Position numbers and translations under genes: made by a program
Notes under the pieces: model-generated
What the model saw: only the letters and a program-made list of their open reading frames with translations
The model's database searches: none
What the model was told of the DNA's origin: nothing
In this document: positions 45,857-56,628 of the stretch, piece by piece
Layout of the letters: each line of letters starts with the position of its first letter
Numbering within the stretch: the first letter of the stretch is position 1
Source of the DNA: Purpureocillium takamizusanense
Taxonomy: Eukaryota > Ascomycota > Sordariomycetes > Hypocreales > Ophiocordycipitaceae
NCBI RefSeq assembly: GCF_022605165.1
Contig: NC_063070.1
Location: 3,348,001-3,412,000, forward strand
Direction: 5' to 3'
Length of the DNA: 64,000 nt

Positions 45857-46635
45857 GACGGCGATGGCGATGGCGGTCGTGGTGTGCCGCTGGCCGTCAT
45901 CGGGTGCGCGGCGGCATGGGCTCGCTGGAGGCTGAGGTGGCGGTCGGTCGGGTCGAGTCCCGGGGGGAGAGAGGAGCGTGGCCGATGGTGGCCCGATGAT
46001 GTTGTGTCGTGTCGTGTCGTGTCGTGTCGTGTCGTGTCGTGTTGTGGCCGCCTGTATCGAGCCGGGCTGGGCTGCAGCTGCAAGCCGTGTGTCTATCTGG
46101 CCGTCGCTGGCGGATGATGGAGTGATGCTTGCCTAAACAATGGAACGAATGTCGTCGACTCGCTGACGCCAGCGCCAGGGCCGTAGAGGCACGGGCACCA
46201 CCACCTTATTACCAACCGTGGAGCAGTACCAGGGCGCGGGACAGGGTACCTGGCGGCCCTCGCTGGACGGGGCACGGCTCAGGTCCCACGCGGGCGGTGG
46301 CGGTATCGCGCCTCGTCACCCCGCGTCGGGTGGAGCCACTACTAGGTACTAACAGCTGGAGCCCTGCGCGTGCTGTCACAGGGCAGCAGGCAGGCAGCTG
46401 GGAGCGCTGAAGAGCGGGCCAGCCAAGGAGGCTTCCAAGTTGGGTAGGCGGTACGTACCTAGTAGCTCCCAGGCGTCTGACGCAACACCCAAGGCTCCAT
46501 ATTACGAAGGCCGCGATAGCTCATCATCTCACCCACCACCACCTGCCACCCATCTCGACCTTCCATCACCTCCGCCCATCGCCACCGCCGCACGCACGAC
46601 CCATCGTCGAGCACAAGTACCACATCGCCGCCGAG
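45857..46635. promoter_or_regulatory. Shared divergent promoter region (deubiquitinase / VPS27)
   Basis: This 779-base region lies head-to-head between two genes of the endosomal ubiquitin pathway. It contains a GTGTC pentanucleotide repeat (46004-46043) and TAGGTACTA/TACGTACCTAGTAG motifs at about 46342 and 46450. No coding sequence was recognised. Whether the promoter is truly bidirectional is inferred from geometry. Confidence 0.55.
46004..46043. repeat. (GTGTC)n pentanucleotide repeat
   Basis: About eight tandem TCGTG/GTGTC units, in the common upstream region of the deubiquitinase and VPS27 genes. Confidence 0.9.
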
Positions 46636-48842
46636 ATGATGAGCTGGTGGTCGTCCTCGGCCAACACGGCCCTGGACGAGCAGATTGAAAAGGCCACCAG
46701 CAGCAGCTTGTACGTCGTCGCCGCCTCTCCCGCCGCATGTCGCCTCCTCGCACTAGCTAACCCGACCGCCTCCACAGGGAGGACATTGCCTTGAACCTCG
46801 AAATCTCCGACGTCATCCGCTCCAAGACTGTTGCTCCGAAGGAGGCCATGCGCTCGCTGAAGCGGCGCATCGGCAACAAGAACCCCAACACGCAGCTGAG
46901 CGCCCTCAACGTGCGTTGCCACGATGCCACGATGCCACGCGTGCCTATGTGTCCCATGCTGACGACCCCCTTCCAGCTCACCGACACGTGCGTCAAGAAT
47001 GGCGGCTCGCACTTCCTCGCCGAGATCGCCTCGCGCGAGTTCATGGACAACCTCGTCTCCCTGCTCCAGGCCGTCGGGCCCGTCGCCGTCAACGCCGATG
47101 TCAAGGGCAAGATCCTCGAGCTGATACAGTCGTGGGCCGCCGCCACCGAGAACCGCCATGACCTTGGCTATATTGGCGAGGTGTACAGGACGCTGCAGCG
47201 CGAGGGCTACCAGTTCCCCCCACGAGTCACCGTCGCGAGCAGCATGCTGGACAGCAGCGCGGTGCGTCCCTCTGACACGGCTTGTGGCTCTCGACTCGAT
47301 GCTGACTTTGCTTCCAGCCGCCCGAATGGGCAGACTCGGACGTCTGCATGCGCTGCCGCACGCCCTTTACCTTTACCAACCGCAAGCATCACTGCCGCAA
47401 CTGTGGCAACTGCTTCGACCAGCAGTGCTCGAGCAAGTCGGTCCCGCTGCCGCACCTCGGCATCCACACCCCCGTCCGCGTCGACGATGGCTGCTACGCC
47501 AAGCTCACCGGCAAGGGCTACAAGGAGCTCGACCGCACGCCCACATACCCGCACAAGACGCGCAGCACCTCGATGCAGCCCCGCAGCGCCCGCGTCGACG
47601 ACGGCTTCGACGAGGACCTCAAGAAGGCGCTGGCCATGAGCCTCGAGGAGGTCAAGTCGGCGCGCGGGCACGAGCCGGCCACCAACGGCGGCGAGTCGGC
47701 CTCCAAGCGCGCCGAGGACGAGGATGCCGACCTTCGCGCCGCCATCGAGGCCTCGCTCGCCGACATGGAGGAGCAGAAGAAGAAGCACGCCGCCGCGCTG
47801 AAGCAGCAGACGTCGACCGACGCCCCGCCCACGACTTATCTGCCCAAGAACGACTACGAGCTGACTGCCGTCGAGGCCGAGAACATTAACCTCTTCTCCA
47901 CGCTGGTCGATCGCCTGCAGACGCAGCCGCCCGGCACCATCCTGCGTGAGCCCCAGATCCAGGAGCTCTACGACAGCATCGGCACGCTGCGGCCCAAGCT
48001 GGCCCGCACGTACGGCGAGACGATGAGCAAGCACGGTGAGCTTTCCCTTCTTCCCCCGTCCATGTCCCGCCCATGTCCAAACTGACAAGGAGCCAGACAC
48101 CCTCCTGGACCTGCACGCCAAGCTGTCGACGGTCGTGCGCTACTACGACCGGATGCTGGAGGAGCGCCTGTCCAAGGCCTACAGCCAGCAGAACCTCTAC
48201 CACCGCCAGTACGCGCCGCCGCAGCCGTCTCAGCCGCCGCAGTCGTCGAGCGAAACCTACTACACGGGCCAGTACCAGCGCCCGTACCAAGGCGACTGGA
48301 GGGAGCCCGAGCCCGAGTCACCTTCGGTGGCCCGCCGGGCGTCGTACGCCAAGTCGCCGTACCCGAGTCTGGGGCAGTACCAGCAGTCGATGCCGCAGAC
48401 GGCGCCCCAGCCGACGCAACCGATGCAGCCATCGCAGCCGCAACCTCCTCCGCCGTCCCACGCGCCGTCGCAGCCGTCGTATCCCCAGCCGTCACAGCCG
48501 CCGTATCCTCACCCGTCACAGGCCCCGCCACAGCCCTCTCACGCGCCGCACGCGCCGACGCCGGCCCCGCAGCCGGCCCAGATGCAGAGTCCCCAGGCTC
48601 AACCCCCACAACCCATGCTCTCGCGGGTGCCATCGCAACCCGGACCGCCGCCGATGCAGACCCAAGGACAGCCGCAGCCACAGCAGCAGCAGCAGCAGCA
48701 GCAACCGCAGTACCAGTACTGGGCCCAGCCGGCTCCGTCCCCCGGCGGCCCCAGGCAACGGGCCTACCCGGACCCGCTGCCCTCGGTGCCGCAGCACGAG
48801 CCCAAGAAGCCCGCGGCGGAGGAGGCGCTCATCGAGCTGTAG
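46636..48842 (+). CDS. VPS27: ESCRT-0 subunit Vps27 (VHS-FYVE-UIM protein)
   Basis: This is an ESCRT-0 component that binds PI3P and ubiquitinated cargo on endosomes and starts multivesicular-body sorting. Five exons, 46636-46709, 46778-46910, 46977-47261, 47318-48035 and 48097-48842, give about 651 residues. Residues about 10-150 form the VHS domain ([28 protein letters not shown]). A FYVE zinc finger (about 166-230) shows [19 protein letters not shown] and VRVDDGCY. Two ubiquitin-interacting motifs follow ([14 protein letters not shown] near 265, [13 protein letters not shown] near 305). A helical core then follows (about 340-430), of the kind that binds the partner Hse1. The C-terminal 200 residues are Pro/Gln/Ser-rich and low complexity, and end EEALIEL. 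The second Met is one codon away. Confidence 0.95.
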
Positions 48843-49155
48843 CGAGCCGCATCGACGACGACGGTTTGTTGGCACGTACGTAGTAGCATGATACCAGGCT
48901 GTGTTATTATTAGGTAGAGGCGTTTTGTTGGCAATTTGACTCGTGTCCCCCGGACTGCAGCGTTCCGATGTGAGGTGGCGGGGCCGCTAGCTCCGCACGG
49001 GGTCACCCGGGCCCTGACTCAGCCATAAAAGCATTCAAGTCCGACCGCTCCGGCCGATGAGCCCACCCGGCGATCTGGCATTCCTCTTCATCCTCCGCCC
49101 CCGCGACCTCCGTGACCGCTGCGACCGACTTTGCTCGCTCGCTCGCCCGCCCGCC
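48843..49155. other. Short intergenic region
   Basis: This is the 3' flank of VPS27 and promoter/leader of the mutase-like gene. No gene was recognised. Confidence 0.4.
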
Positions 49156-49977
49156 ATGCCGCCCACGATTCACCTCGTGCGTCACGCCCAGGGCGTCCAC
49201 AACCTCTCCATCGAGAACGAGTCGATCCACGACCCGGACCTGACGCCCCTCGGCGAGTCCCAGTGCGCCGCCCTGCGCGCCTCGTTCCCCCGCCAGCGCA
49301 TCACCCGCCTCGTCGCCTCGCCGCTGCGCCGCACCGTCAACACGTGCCTCCTGTCCTTTGGCGAGCCGGGCCTGCTGCCCGTCGTCGCCCTCGACTCCCT
49401 GCAGGAGGTGTCGGACCAGGCCTGCGACACGGGCTCCAGCAAGGAGGCACTCGCCGCCGAGTTTGGGGACTCGCTCGACCTGTCCCGCGTGTCTGACGCC
49501 TGGATCGACAAGGCCGACGGGCCCTTTGAGCCGACGCTCGAGAAGCTCTCGGCGAGGGGCCTGGAGGCGCGCCGGGCGCTGCGCGAGATTGCCACCGCCG
49601 CCGCGGGCGACCAGGACGTGCACATTGTGGCCGTGTCGCACGGTGGGATCCTGCACTTTATCACCGACGATTGGCAGGGCATCCCCGAAGGAAAGGGTGA
49701 GTCTTTATTGCCCCGCCCCCGTCTTAATGAATGCCGGTGAAGGAAGAACGTGATCGACTGACAAACAAACACCGGGATAGCCACCGGATGGGCCAACTGC
49801 GAGGCCCGCTCGTATCAGTTCGCCGACCCGACGGGCCAGGACGACGACGCCGCGCTCGTCGAGACCGAGGAGAGCCGGCGCCGTTGCACGTCCAAGGAGC
49901 TCACCAGCGTGGAGAAGCGCCAGATGCGCGCGGTGATGCAACAGCGCATGATGCCGTTTCTGAAGATTAAGGCGTAG
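49156..49977 (+). CDS. Phosphoglycerate mutase-family (histidine phosphatase) protein
   Basis: Two exons, 49156-49696 and 49781-49977 (phase 1), encode about 245 residues. It has the RHG phosphatase signature near the N-terminus (HLVRHAQGVHN, with the nucleophile His), a second conserved Arg in VASPLRRT, a Glu equivalent near LQEVSDQACD, and the C-terminal VSHGGILH, where the second catalytic His lies. This histidine phosphatase branch in fungi includes proteins related to yeast YOR283W-like enzymes; the substrate is unknown. The C-terminal segment after the intron is charged. The start (MPPTIHLVRHAQ) places the motif right at the N-terminus as is usual for the family. Confidence 0.88.
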
Positions 49978-50176
49978 GCTCGAGGTATACGAAGCACGTA
50001 CATGTAGGCATGGTAAGACGGCGTCTGAGACAAATAGACAATAGACATCCGATCCGGTTCATTGATCCACCGGCCCCTCTCCGTCAGGGGTTGGTTAACG
50101 TACCCTTCAAATGCATTCAGTTCGTTCCATGTATCCCGCCCTCGTAATCGGTCGTCCAAAAGAAAAAGGAAGCAAT

Positions 50177-50938
50177 TCAGCACGCCCCCGGACCCGGACG
50201 GGCCACCCGGTCCATGTCATCCCTCCCCAGCGCGTCCAGCGCGTCCGATATCTCGCCCCACGTCACCGGCCGCACCTCGTGCACGCGCACCGTCCAGCCC
50301 AAGGGCGAGCGGTCGTCCCGCCGCGGGGCGCACCGGCAAAGCGCCCGCCGGCACTGGGGTGCGTCGAGGAAGGCCCGCGCGTCCACGTCGACGCGCCCGT
50401 CCCGCTGCTAGTCGGCGAGCGTGCCGGCGAGGAGGGCGGGCCCGCCGAGCAGGTCGCCAAACTGGAAATGCTGTCGCTGCCGGGAAAAGTTGTCGCGCGC
50501 GGAGTGCAGCACGCGCGCGTACAGGTCGACGACGACGATGACGTCGGGCTGCGCGGCTGCGGCGGCGGCTGCGGCGGCGTGGAGCGCCTCTCGGATGGAA
50601 AACGCCTTGGGGGGCACGGTGGAGTCCACGACAGAGACGGAGGGGGGCAGCGGCTTGTCCGAGTCGTCGTTCGTCGCCAGCATGTCGGAATCCCCTCCAA
50701 TACTTCCCAGCGGCTCGACCGTCGTCTCGCCAGTGAGCAGCGCGCCCAGCGCCTCGTCCTCGAACAGTGTGTCGGTGTCGCTCATCAGGGCGTTTGTCGC
50801 GGCGGCCTCAACCCCGGCCAACAAGTCCATCTGCACCGCGGCGTCGTCGGGCATCTCGTCCCAATCCCATTCGAGCGAGTCAGCGCGTGGGCCCCGTGCC
50901 TGCTGGTCGGTCGCCGGCGGCGGCGCTCGGTAGTTCAT
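50177..50938 (-). pseudogene. Unknown conserved-type protein, interrupted by an in-frame TAG
   Basis: On the minus strand a frame from 50938 (MNYRAPPPATDQQ) runs to a TAG at 50410-50408 after about 176 codons, ending PALLAGTLAD. The same frame continues beyond the TAG without other stops to 50177, adding 77 codons of coding-like, GC3-rich sequence (DVDARAFLDAPQC, GWTVRVHEVRPVTWGEISD). The first half is acidic with an Ala-run (HAAAAAAAAAQP) and then VIVVVDLYARVLHSARDNF. I recognise no family. The TAG may be a true end, a nonsense mutation (one base from TGG), or a read-through site; a spliced model removing it needs a poor donor. I call it a pseudogene/interrupted gene with low certainty. It is tail-to-tail with the phosphatase gene. 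Confidence 0.5.
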
Positions 50939-51489
50939 GGCGATGACGTTTTTTAACGCGCGATTTCTGGCCCACCGACCCATGGATGCCGAGAGAATGA
51001 ACGTGTGCGCACCAGCGTGAACGGTTCAAACTTGTACTAAATGTGCGTCACATGATGAGGGCACGGTGCGCACTTCCCGTCGTCGGTCGCTCCTGCCGCG
51101 TCTGTGCTTGGCGGTCACCCTCACTCGAGGGCATCCGAGAGACTGTCCGCTCTCCTTTCTCCGACGTTGCAGCGTCGTTGACGAGCGCAATCGAAGAAAA
51201 AAGAGTGTCGCACGTCGGCCTCAAACCCCGAGCCCACCGAGCCGAGCGGGTCATCAGGTACGCCCCGCCGCCGCAGCCGCCGCCCCACCACTCCAAAGTG
51301 CAGTTGCAGTGCAGGGTCCGGGGCCGGGGACGCCTCCGATACTCCGACGCACATGGCAGTCAGCAGCAGCCCTCCGCGTTTCCCGCACGATAAACTTCTC
51401 CAGACCCCAGTTCTCCAGACTCCAGATCTCGCAAAAACTCTGTCCAGATTGACTGTCCGGGGGTTCAGGCAGGGCCAGAGTTTACCACC
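50939..51489. other. Divergent intergenic region
   Basis: This lies between the interrupted unknown gene (minus) and glycerol kinase (plus). The last 150 bases include CCAGACTCCAGATCTC-type pyrimidine/purine alternation and look like the glycerol kinase leader. No gene was seen. Confidence 0.45.
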
Positions 51490-53144
51490 ATGGGCAGCAT
51501 ATCGCGGGATGAGTATGTCGGCAGCATCGACCAGGGCACCACATCGACGAGGTTCCTCATCTTTAACACGGCTGGGGAGCCCGTCGCCAGCCATCAGATG
51601 GGATTCAAAAACATACATCCCAACTCAGGGTACGTCTTGAGGCACTCCCCCCTCTCTCTCATCTTATCCCCCCCTCCCTGTTTTTTTTTTTTGTTTGGCC
51701 TCGACTGATCAGGCAGGTAGATGGCACGAACAGGACCCCTATGAACTGCTACAGACCGTCGAGACGTGCATAGAAAAGGCAACGGAGCAGTTCCGCTCAA
51801 GGGGCCACGACCCCGGCACCGTCCGCGCCGTCGGCCTCACCAACCAGCGCGAGACACTCGTGCTCTGGGACCGCACCACGGGCGAACCCCTGCATAACGC
51901 CGTTGTCTGGCCCGACACGCGGACGGCGCACCTGGTCCGAGAGCTCAAGGCGCGCGAGGGCGCCGGCCGCCTCCAGGACCTCTGCGGCCTGCCGCTCTCC
52001 ACGTACCCCTCGAGCGTCAAGCTGCTGTGGCTGCTGCGCAACATCGATGCCGTCCGGGAGGCCTATGACGACGGCCGCCTCGCCTTTGGTACCGTCGATA
52101 CCTGGCTTATCTATAAGCTTAATAGCAGGCGCGTGTACGTGACAGACGCCACCAACGCGAGTCGCACCATGTTCATGAACCTGCGCACCCGCGAGTACGA
52201 CGACGAGCTCCTCTCCTTCTTCGGCGTCGACCGGTCCAAAATGTCCCTCCCCGAGATCGTGCCCTCGTCGCACCCCACCGCCTTTGGCGCGCTCGCACGC
52301 GGGCCCCTCGCCGGCGTGCCCATCACCGGCTGCCTCGGCGATCAGTCGGCCGCCCTCGTCGGCCAGCGCGGCTTCAGCCCCGGCCAGGCCAAGAACACGT
52401 ACGGCACCGGCTGCTTCCTCCTCTACAACGTCGGCTCGGAGCCCGTCATCTCCAAGAGCGGCCTGCTCGCCACGGTCGCCTACGACTTCGGCGAGCCCGT
52501 CTACGCCCTCGAGGGCAGCATCGCCGTCGCCGGCTCCGGCGTCACCTTTCTCCTCAACAACCTCGGCCTCATCGAGAGCTCCAAGGCGATTGACGAGGTC
52601 GCCCTCTCCGTCCCGGACAACGGCGGCGTCTACTTTGTCACAGCCTTTTCCGGCCTCTTTGCGCCGTACTGGATCGACGACGCCAAGGGGACCGTCTGTA
52701 GGTGGCCCCGTCTACCCCCTCCGCAAATCCGCACCCAGAGGCTAACGCAGCGCAGTCGGCATCACGGCGCACACGCAAAAGGGGCACATTGCCCGCGCGA
52801 CGCTCGAGGCCACGTGCCACCAGACGGCCGCCATCCTCGACGCCATGGCCGCCGACTCGGGCCACGCGCTCGAGCTGCTGGCCGTCGACGGCGGCCTCTC
52901 CAACTCGGACCTCTGCATGCAGACGCAGGCTGACCTGTGCGGCATCCCCGTCGACCGCCCCGCCATGCGCGAGACGACAGCCCTGGGCGCCGCCTATGCC
53001 GCGGGCCGCGCGGTCGGCATCGAGGTCCTCGGTGACAGCGGCATGACGCGCTTCGAGCCCAAGATGGACGCCGCCAAGCGGGAGCGCATGCGCGGCGACT
53101 GGGCGCGCGCCGTCGACATGAGCAGGGGGTGGGTGCGCGAGTAG
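51490..53144 (+). CDS. GUT1-like: Glycerol kinase
   Basis: The enzyme phosphorylates glycerol with ATP to glycerol-3-phosphate, linking lipid breakdown and glycolysis, and belongs to the FGGY kinases. Three exons, 51490-51629, 51721-52697 and 52756-53144, give about 501 residues, the normal length. Visible motifs are GSIDQGTTSTRF (phosphate 1 loop), a GYDQ-equivalent GWHEQDP near residue 47, GLTNQRET, WPDTRT, GTYGTGCF and LAVDGGLSNSD with the adenosine-binding region. The first intron has an upstream polypyrimidine tract (T12) and two candidate TAG/CAG acceptors; I use 51720 because it restores SGWHEQ. The last intron acceptor may shift by one codon. It is intact. Confidence 0.93.
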
Positions 53145-53398
53145 AAGGCTCTGAGCGCGGATCGAGGCCCATGTAAAGACGCCGGGCGTGAATTGGATAC
53201 AAGCCTGAGCGGTGCAGCGCGCCAAGCTGAGGTCATCGAGCTGAATATCGATATGCGAAGCGACTAGGCGGTAGGAGCGTCACGAAACTAGAACGGGTCA
53301 ACGGCATGAGGGTTCGGAGCAATTGATGGGGAGTGGGTGGGTTTTGAATTTTGTGTAACTCGAACGATAACGCCAGACGTGTTCCCCTTGCATTAAAA

Positions 53399-54697
53399 CT
53401 ACATGATGATGGCCGGCACGTCCACGTTGGCCTTGATGGACTTGTGCGGCAGGACGCTGCCACCGTTGACATAAATCTCGTCTCCAATGGTCACGTCGTC
53501 GCCGAGGACGGTGACGTTCTCGAGGCGGGCCCAGCGGCCGACGGAGCTGTTCCAGCCAACAATGGTGGACTTGACCCAGGCGTGGTCCTTGACCTTGGAG
53601 CCGCGCAGCAGGACGCAGCGCTGCAGGCGGACGCCGTCGCCGACGACGACGCCGGGGCCGATGACGACGTTGGGGCCGATGCGGCAGTTGTTGCCGATGC
53701 GGGCCGTGGGGTCGATCATGACGTTGCCGCCGTGGACGTAGGGCTCCGTCGGGGGCGTCAGCTCCTTGCTGGCGCGCTTGGTGAGGGAGGACAGGTACAG
53801 GCAGGTGCCGCTGAGGAAGTCCTTGGGCTGGCCGACGTCCATCCAGAAGCCGTCGAGGTCGAACGAGTGCAGCTGGTTGTCGCGGACCATGCTGGGGAAC
53901 GTCTCCTTCTCGATGGAGGTGGGTCGCAGCTCGATGCGGCGCAGCACCGACGTGTTGAAGATGTACATGCCGGCGTTGATGCGGTTGCCGACGAACTCGA
54001 CGGGCTTCTCGACGAACCGGTCGATGCGGGAGGGGTGGTTGGGCTGGTGCACCACGACGCCGTACTTGCTCGGCTCCTCCACCTTGGTCACGACAATGGT
54101 GCCCTCGTCGCCGTGGGCCTTGTGGTACTGCAGCAGCTCCGCGAAGGGGTAGTCGCAGATGACGTCCGAGTTGAGCACGAAGAAGGGCGAGTCGTCCTTG
54201 AGCAGCATCTTTTCCGCCAGCTTCAGCGGGCCCGCCGTGTCGAGGGGCTCCGACTCGACCGAGAACTCGATGTTGATGTTGTATTTTTCCTCGTACTGAT
54301 GGATGATGCGGGTCAGCTCGACTCGGCCCCTCGCGGGGTGCTAGCGCAAGGGGATTCGACGCACCTCTTTCAGAAACTTCTCCATCACCTCGGGCCGGTA
54401 GTTTACGGCCAGGATAATGTCGGTCACGCCCGCGGCCACGAGGGCCTCGATCTGGTGCACAATCATGGGCTTGTTGCCAAACTCGACGAGCGGCTTGGGC
54501 AGCGTCAGGGTCTGCCGGGGGAGGTCAGCGTCGTCCGGTCGAGAGGCTCGGGAGCCCGTATGCGATGCCGGGGACTCACCAGGGGGCGGAGGCGGGTGCC
54601 GAAGCCGCCAACGAGAATGAGGCCTGGGAAACACGGTCAGCGGTCGTTGAAGCGGTGGATTGCGGATTGGGCAGCGGCGCGGCGACGCACCCTTCAT
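53399..54697 (-). CDS. MPG1/PSA1: Mannose-1-phosphate guanylyltransferase (GDP-mannose pyrophosphorylase)
   Basis: The enzyme makes GDP-mannose from mannose-1-phosphate and GTP for N- and O-glycosylation, GPI anchors and cell wall. Four exons, 54697-54691 (seven bases only), 54623-54580, 54511-54365 and 54295-53399, give about 364 residues, the family norm. The tiny first exon (ATG AAG G) is required to give [16 protein letters not shown], the nucleotide-binding start, and is followed by [14 protein letters not shown]. Other motifs are [29 protein letters not shown] and [11 protein letters not shown], then left-handed beta-helix repeats ([20 protein letters not shown]). It is intact. It is tail-to-tail with the glycerol kinase gene. 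Confidence 0.95.
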
Positions 54698-55908
54698 CGT
54701 GGCGAGGATTGGATTCGAGGTGCTATCGCGAGATGGGTCGGTCGGTCAATCGGTCGGCGGGCGTCGGAGAGGCGGCGCGCTGGGAAGGGGCGTTGTCGAG
54801 GATAACGAGCGTGGTGGGCGAGGGCGAGCAACAACTCTCTCTCGGTTTGGTGGTGGATGTGGTGGATGTGGTGGATGTGGTGGTGGAGGATTCGCGGCCA
54901 CACGATGGGTAGATGAATGGGTGGATGGACGGCACGGGATGGTCTAAATGAAGGAACCTAGCCTATGAATTGGAGAGCTGCGCTGCGTCTGGCCCGGTGT
55001 GGCCCCTCTCTCCTTGGCCTGGACACGAGGCGCACGCCGTGCGGGCCAATCAAGGCGGCGCGTGCTAGGAATGCGTGGTCCGCTGTAGCGCAAAATTTCC
55101 GGGGCGAAATTGAAGAGCCCCTTTTCCCCACCTACCTTTTAGGCTGGAGAATGAGGTGGGTGGTGCCTTCCCAGTCCGCGTTCAGCCAGGTGGCCTCTCA
55201 ACTGAATCTATCAGCCCCGTTTGCAGGCGCCGCCGGGCGCTAAAAGAAATGGATATTTCGGGCGTCGCTTCCACAACAGCAGCAGGATAGACTTGGTAGT
55301 TGCGCCTAGATCCTGTCTCAGATGCATCCGTATCTCGCAAACCCCCCCTCCCTCTCGGCTGCCGAGCGAGTGCAATGCAAACAATAACTAATGCACGGCA
55401 CCTCGTCAATGTCAATCGCCCGCGTCAGTGCTTCGCGTACCCGGGGCTGTGGCGGCGGACCCTGCACCCAGCCATCCGCTGCCCCGTCGACGTCTTCGTG
55501 CGGCGTCGATGTTTCATGTCGACATGGTCGTCTTCGTTGTTGTCGTTGTCGTCGTCGTCGATGCTGCAAAAAAAGAGGCTTGTTGTTTGCCACAGGGGCA
55601 GATGGCAACAGGCCAATTCCTTGACAGATCCAGACCCTGGCGCGCGTGCCCGCATGGATCCGCCGTGTCGCCAATCGCCCCACTCTCGACGTCGCCTCCA
55701 ACTCAACTCCCCGCACCTCGAACTCCACGACTCACCATATTGCTCCCCGGGACGGGAGCTGATATCATTTCGGATCATGATCAAGGGCAGATGGAAGCAA
55801 CTTCCGTAGTCAATTCGATGAGCGTTGACACTGCCTTGACAAATGGCACACATGCTTGAATCCTCTCCTTGCCGTGCTCGTGAGCTCCTCGGTAGAACTG
55901 ACCTGCTC
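54698..55908. other. Intergenic with GTGGAT minisatellite
   Basis: A (GTGGATGTG)n repeat lies at about 54849-54888, upstream of the GDP-mannose pyrophosphorylase gene. The rest has no supported gene. The right end flanks the F-box pseudogene. Confidence 0.45.
54849..54888. repeat. (GTGGAT)n minisatellite
   Basis: Imperfect tandem copies of GGTGGATGT over about 40 bases. Confidence 0.85.
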
Positions 55909-56628
55909 ATGGCTTCGCGGAGCGACGGAACATCACGGGGCCGCTTTGACTTTGCAAGTCTACCCCGCGAGCTAGGATTTGCCATCTCCCCCTTGCTGCC
56001 GAACTGCGACATGAAGAACCCGCGTTTGGTCTGCACGTCTTTGCATGCCTCAGTGCGTATATGATTCGACACAAACCCAGGTAGTACTGACTGGCTCGAC
56101 GCGCTCGCTTATGGAATTGGACGCTTCTCTTGCCTAAAGAGGGTCACAATTACTCCTGCTGCTCATGGATTCGTATTCTGTCCACGATATCAGACACCCA
56201 TGATCCGAGTCTTTCCCTACGGATTCAACTACCCTATTCCTCGCGGATGGCCTACAGCGGAGGACACCAATCCGCTCCCGGTGCCAAGATTGTGGATTGT
56301 ACGAGATACCAGTACACTGGCTCAAGACGGATTGGAACATTGGCGTGGTGTAATCATAGTCTTGCGTCAATTGGCGGCCCAAGCTACGTATCATCATGGG
56401 AGTCTGGGCGTATCGGAGCTTATTTTTGACGTACGCCTGGTTGTGCTATATGGGTTACGCAGGCCCTCATCACAGAACATCATCATGGCACCGGGGCATC
56501 TCACACAGCCTCTCACACAGCCGCAAGAGCCAACGACACGGCATAGCGCATTTCGGAGATTCAGCTCGAAGAAGGAACTGCCGTTTGCGTATATTTCGCG
56601 CGAAATGGTCGCTCGTCATATATCTTGA
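55909..56628 (+). pseudogene. Decayed F-box protein gene
   Basis: From ATG 55909 the frame reads MASRSDGTSRG then an F-box-like segment (FDFASLPRELGFAISPLLPN...LVCTSLHA), the site that normally recruits Skp1. It meets TGA at 56062-56064. The same frame goes on with RFSCLKRVTITPAAHG, TPMIRVFPYGFNYP, RGWPTAEDTNP and HWRGVIIVLRQLA, all features I associate with the downstream half of a fungal F-box family. The part that should lie between the F-box and RVTITPAAHG is missing. So the gene has an internal deletion plus a stop, i.e. a pseudogene. The end overlaps the 3' end of the receptor gene on the opposite strand by about 13 bases. Confidence 0.68.

Noticed and set aside
50408..50520. Intron that would remove the in-frame TAG (donors GTTTGG or GTGCTG, acceptor CTAGCAG)
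   Set aside because: GTTTGG shifts the frame; GTGCTG keeps frame but is a poor fungal donor and would remove clearly coding-like residues. Left as an alternative only.
53351..54805. Long plus-strand open frame (484 codons) over the GDP-mannose pyrophosphorylase gene
   Set aside because: It is the antisense shadow of a GC-rich gene whose minus-strand reading matches a known enzyme; Val/Asp/Gly-rich low-complexity composition and no domain.
56053..56080. 28-base intron bypassing the TGA in the F-box frame
   Set aside because: Too short for splicing and it would break the phase with the downstream conserved block.
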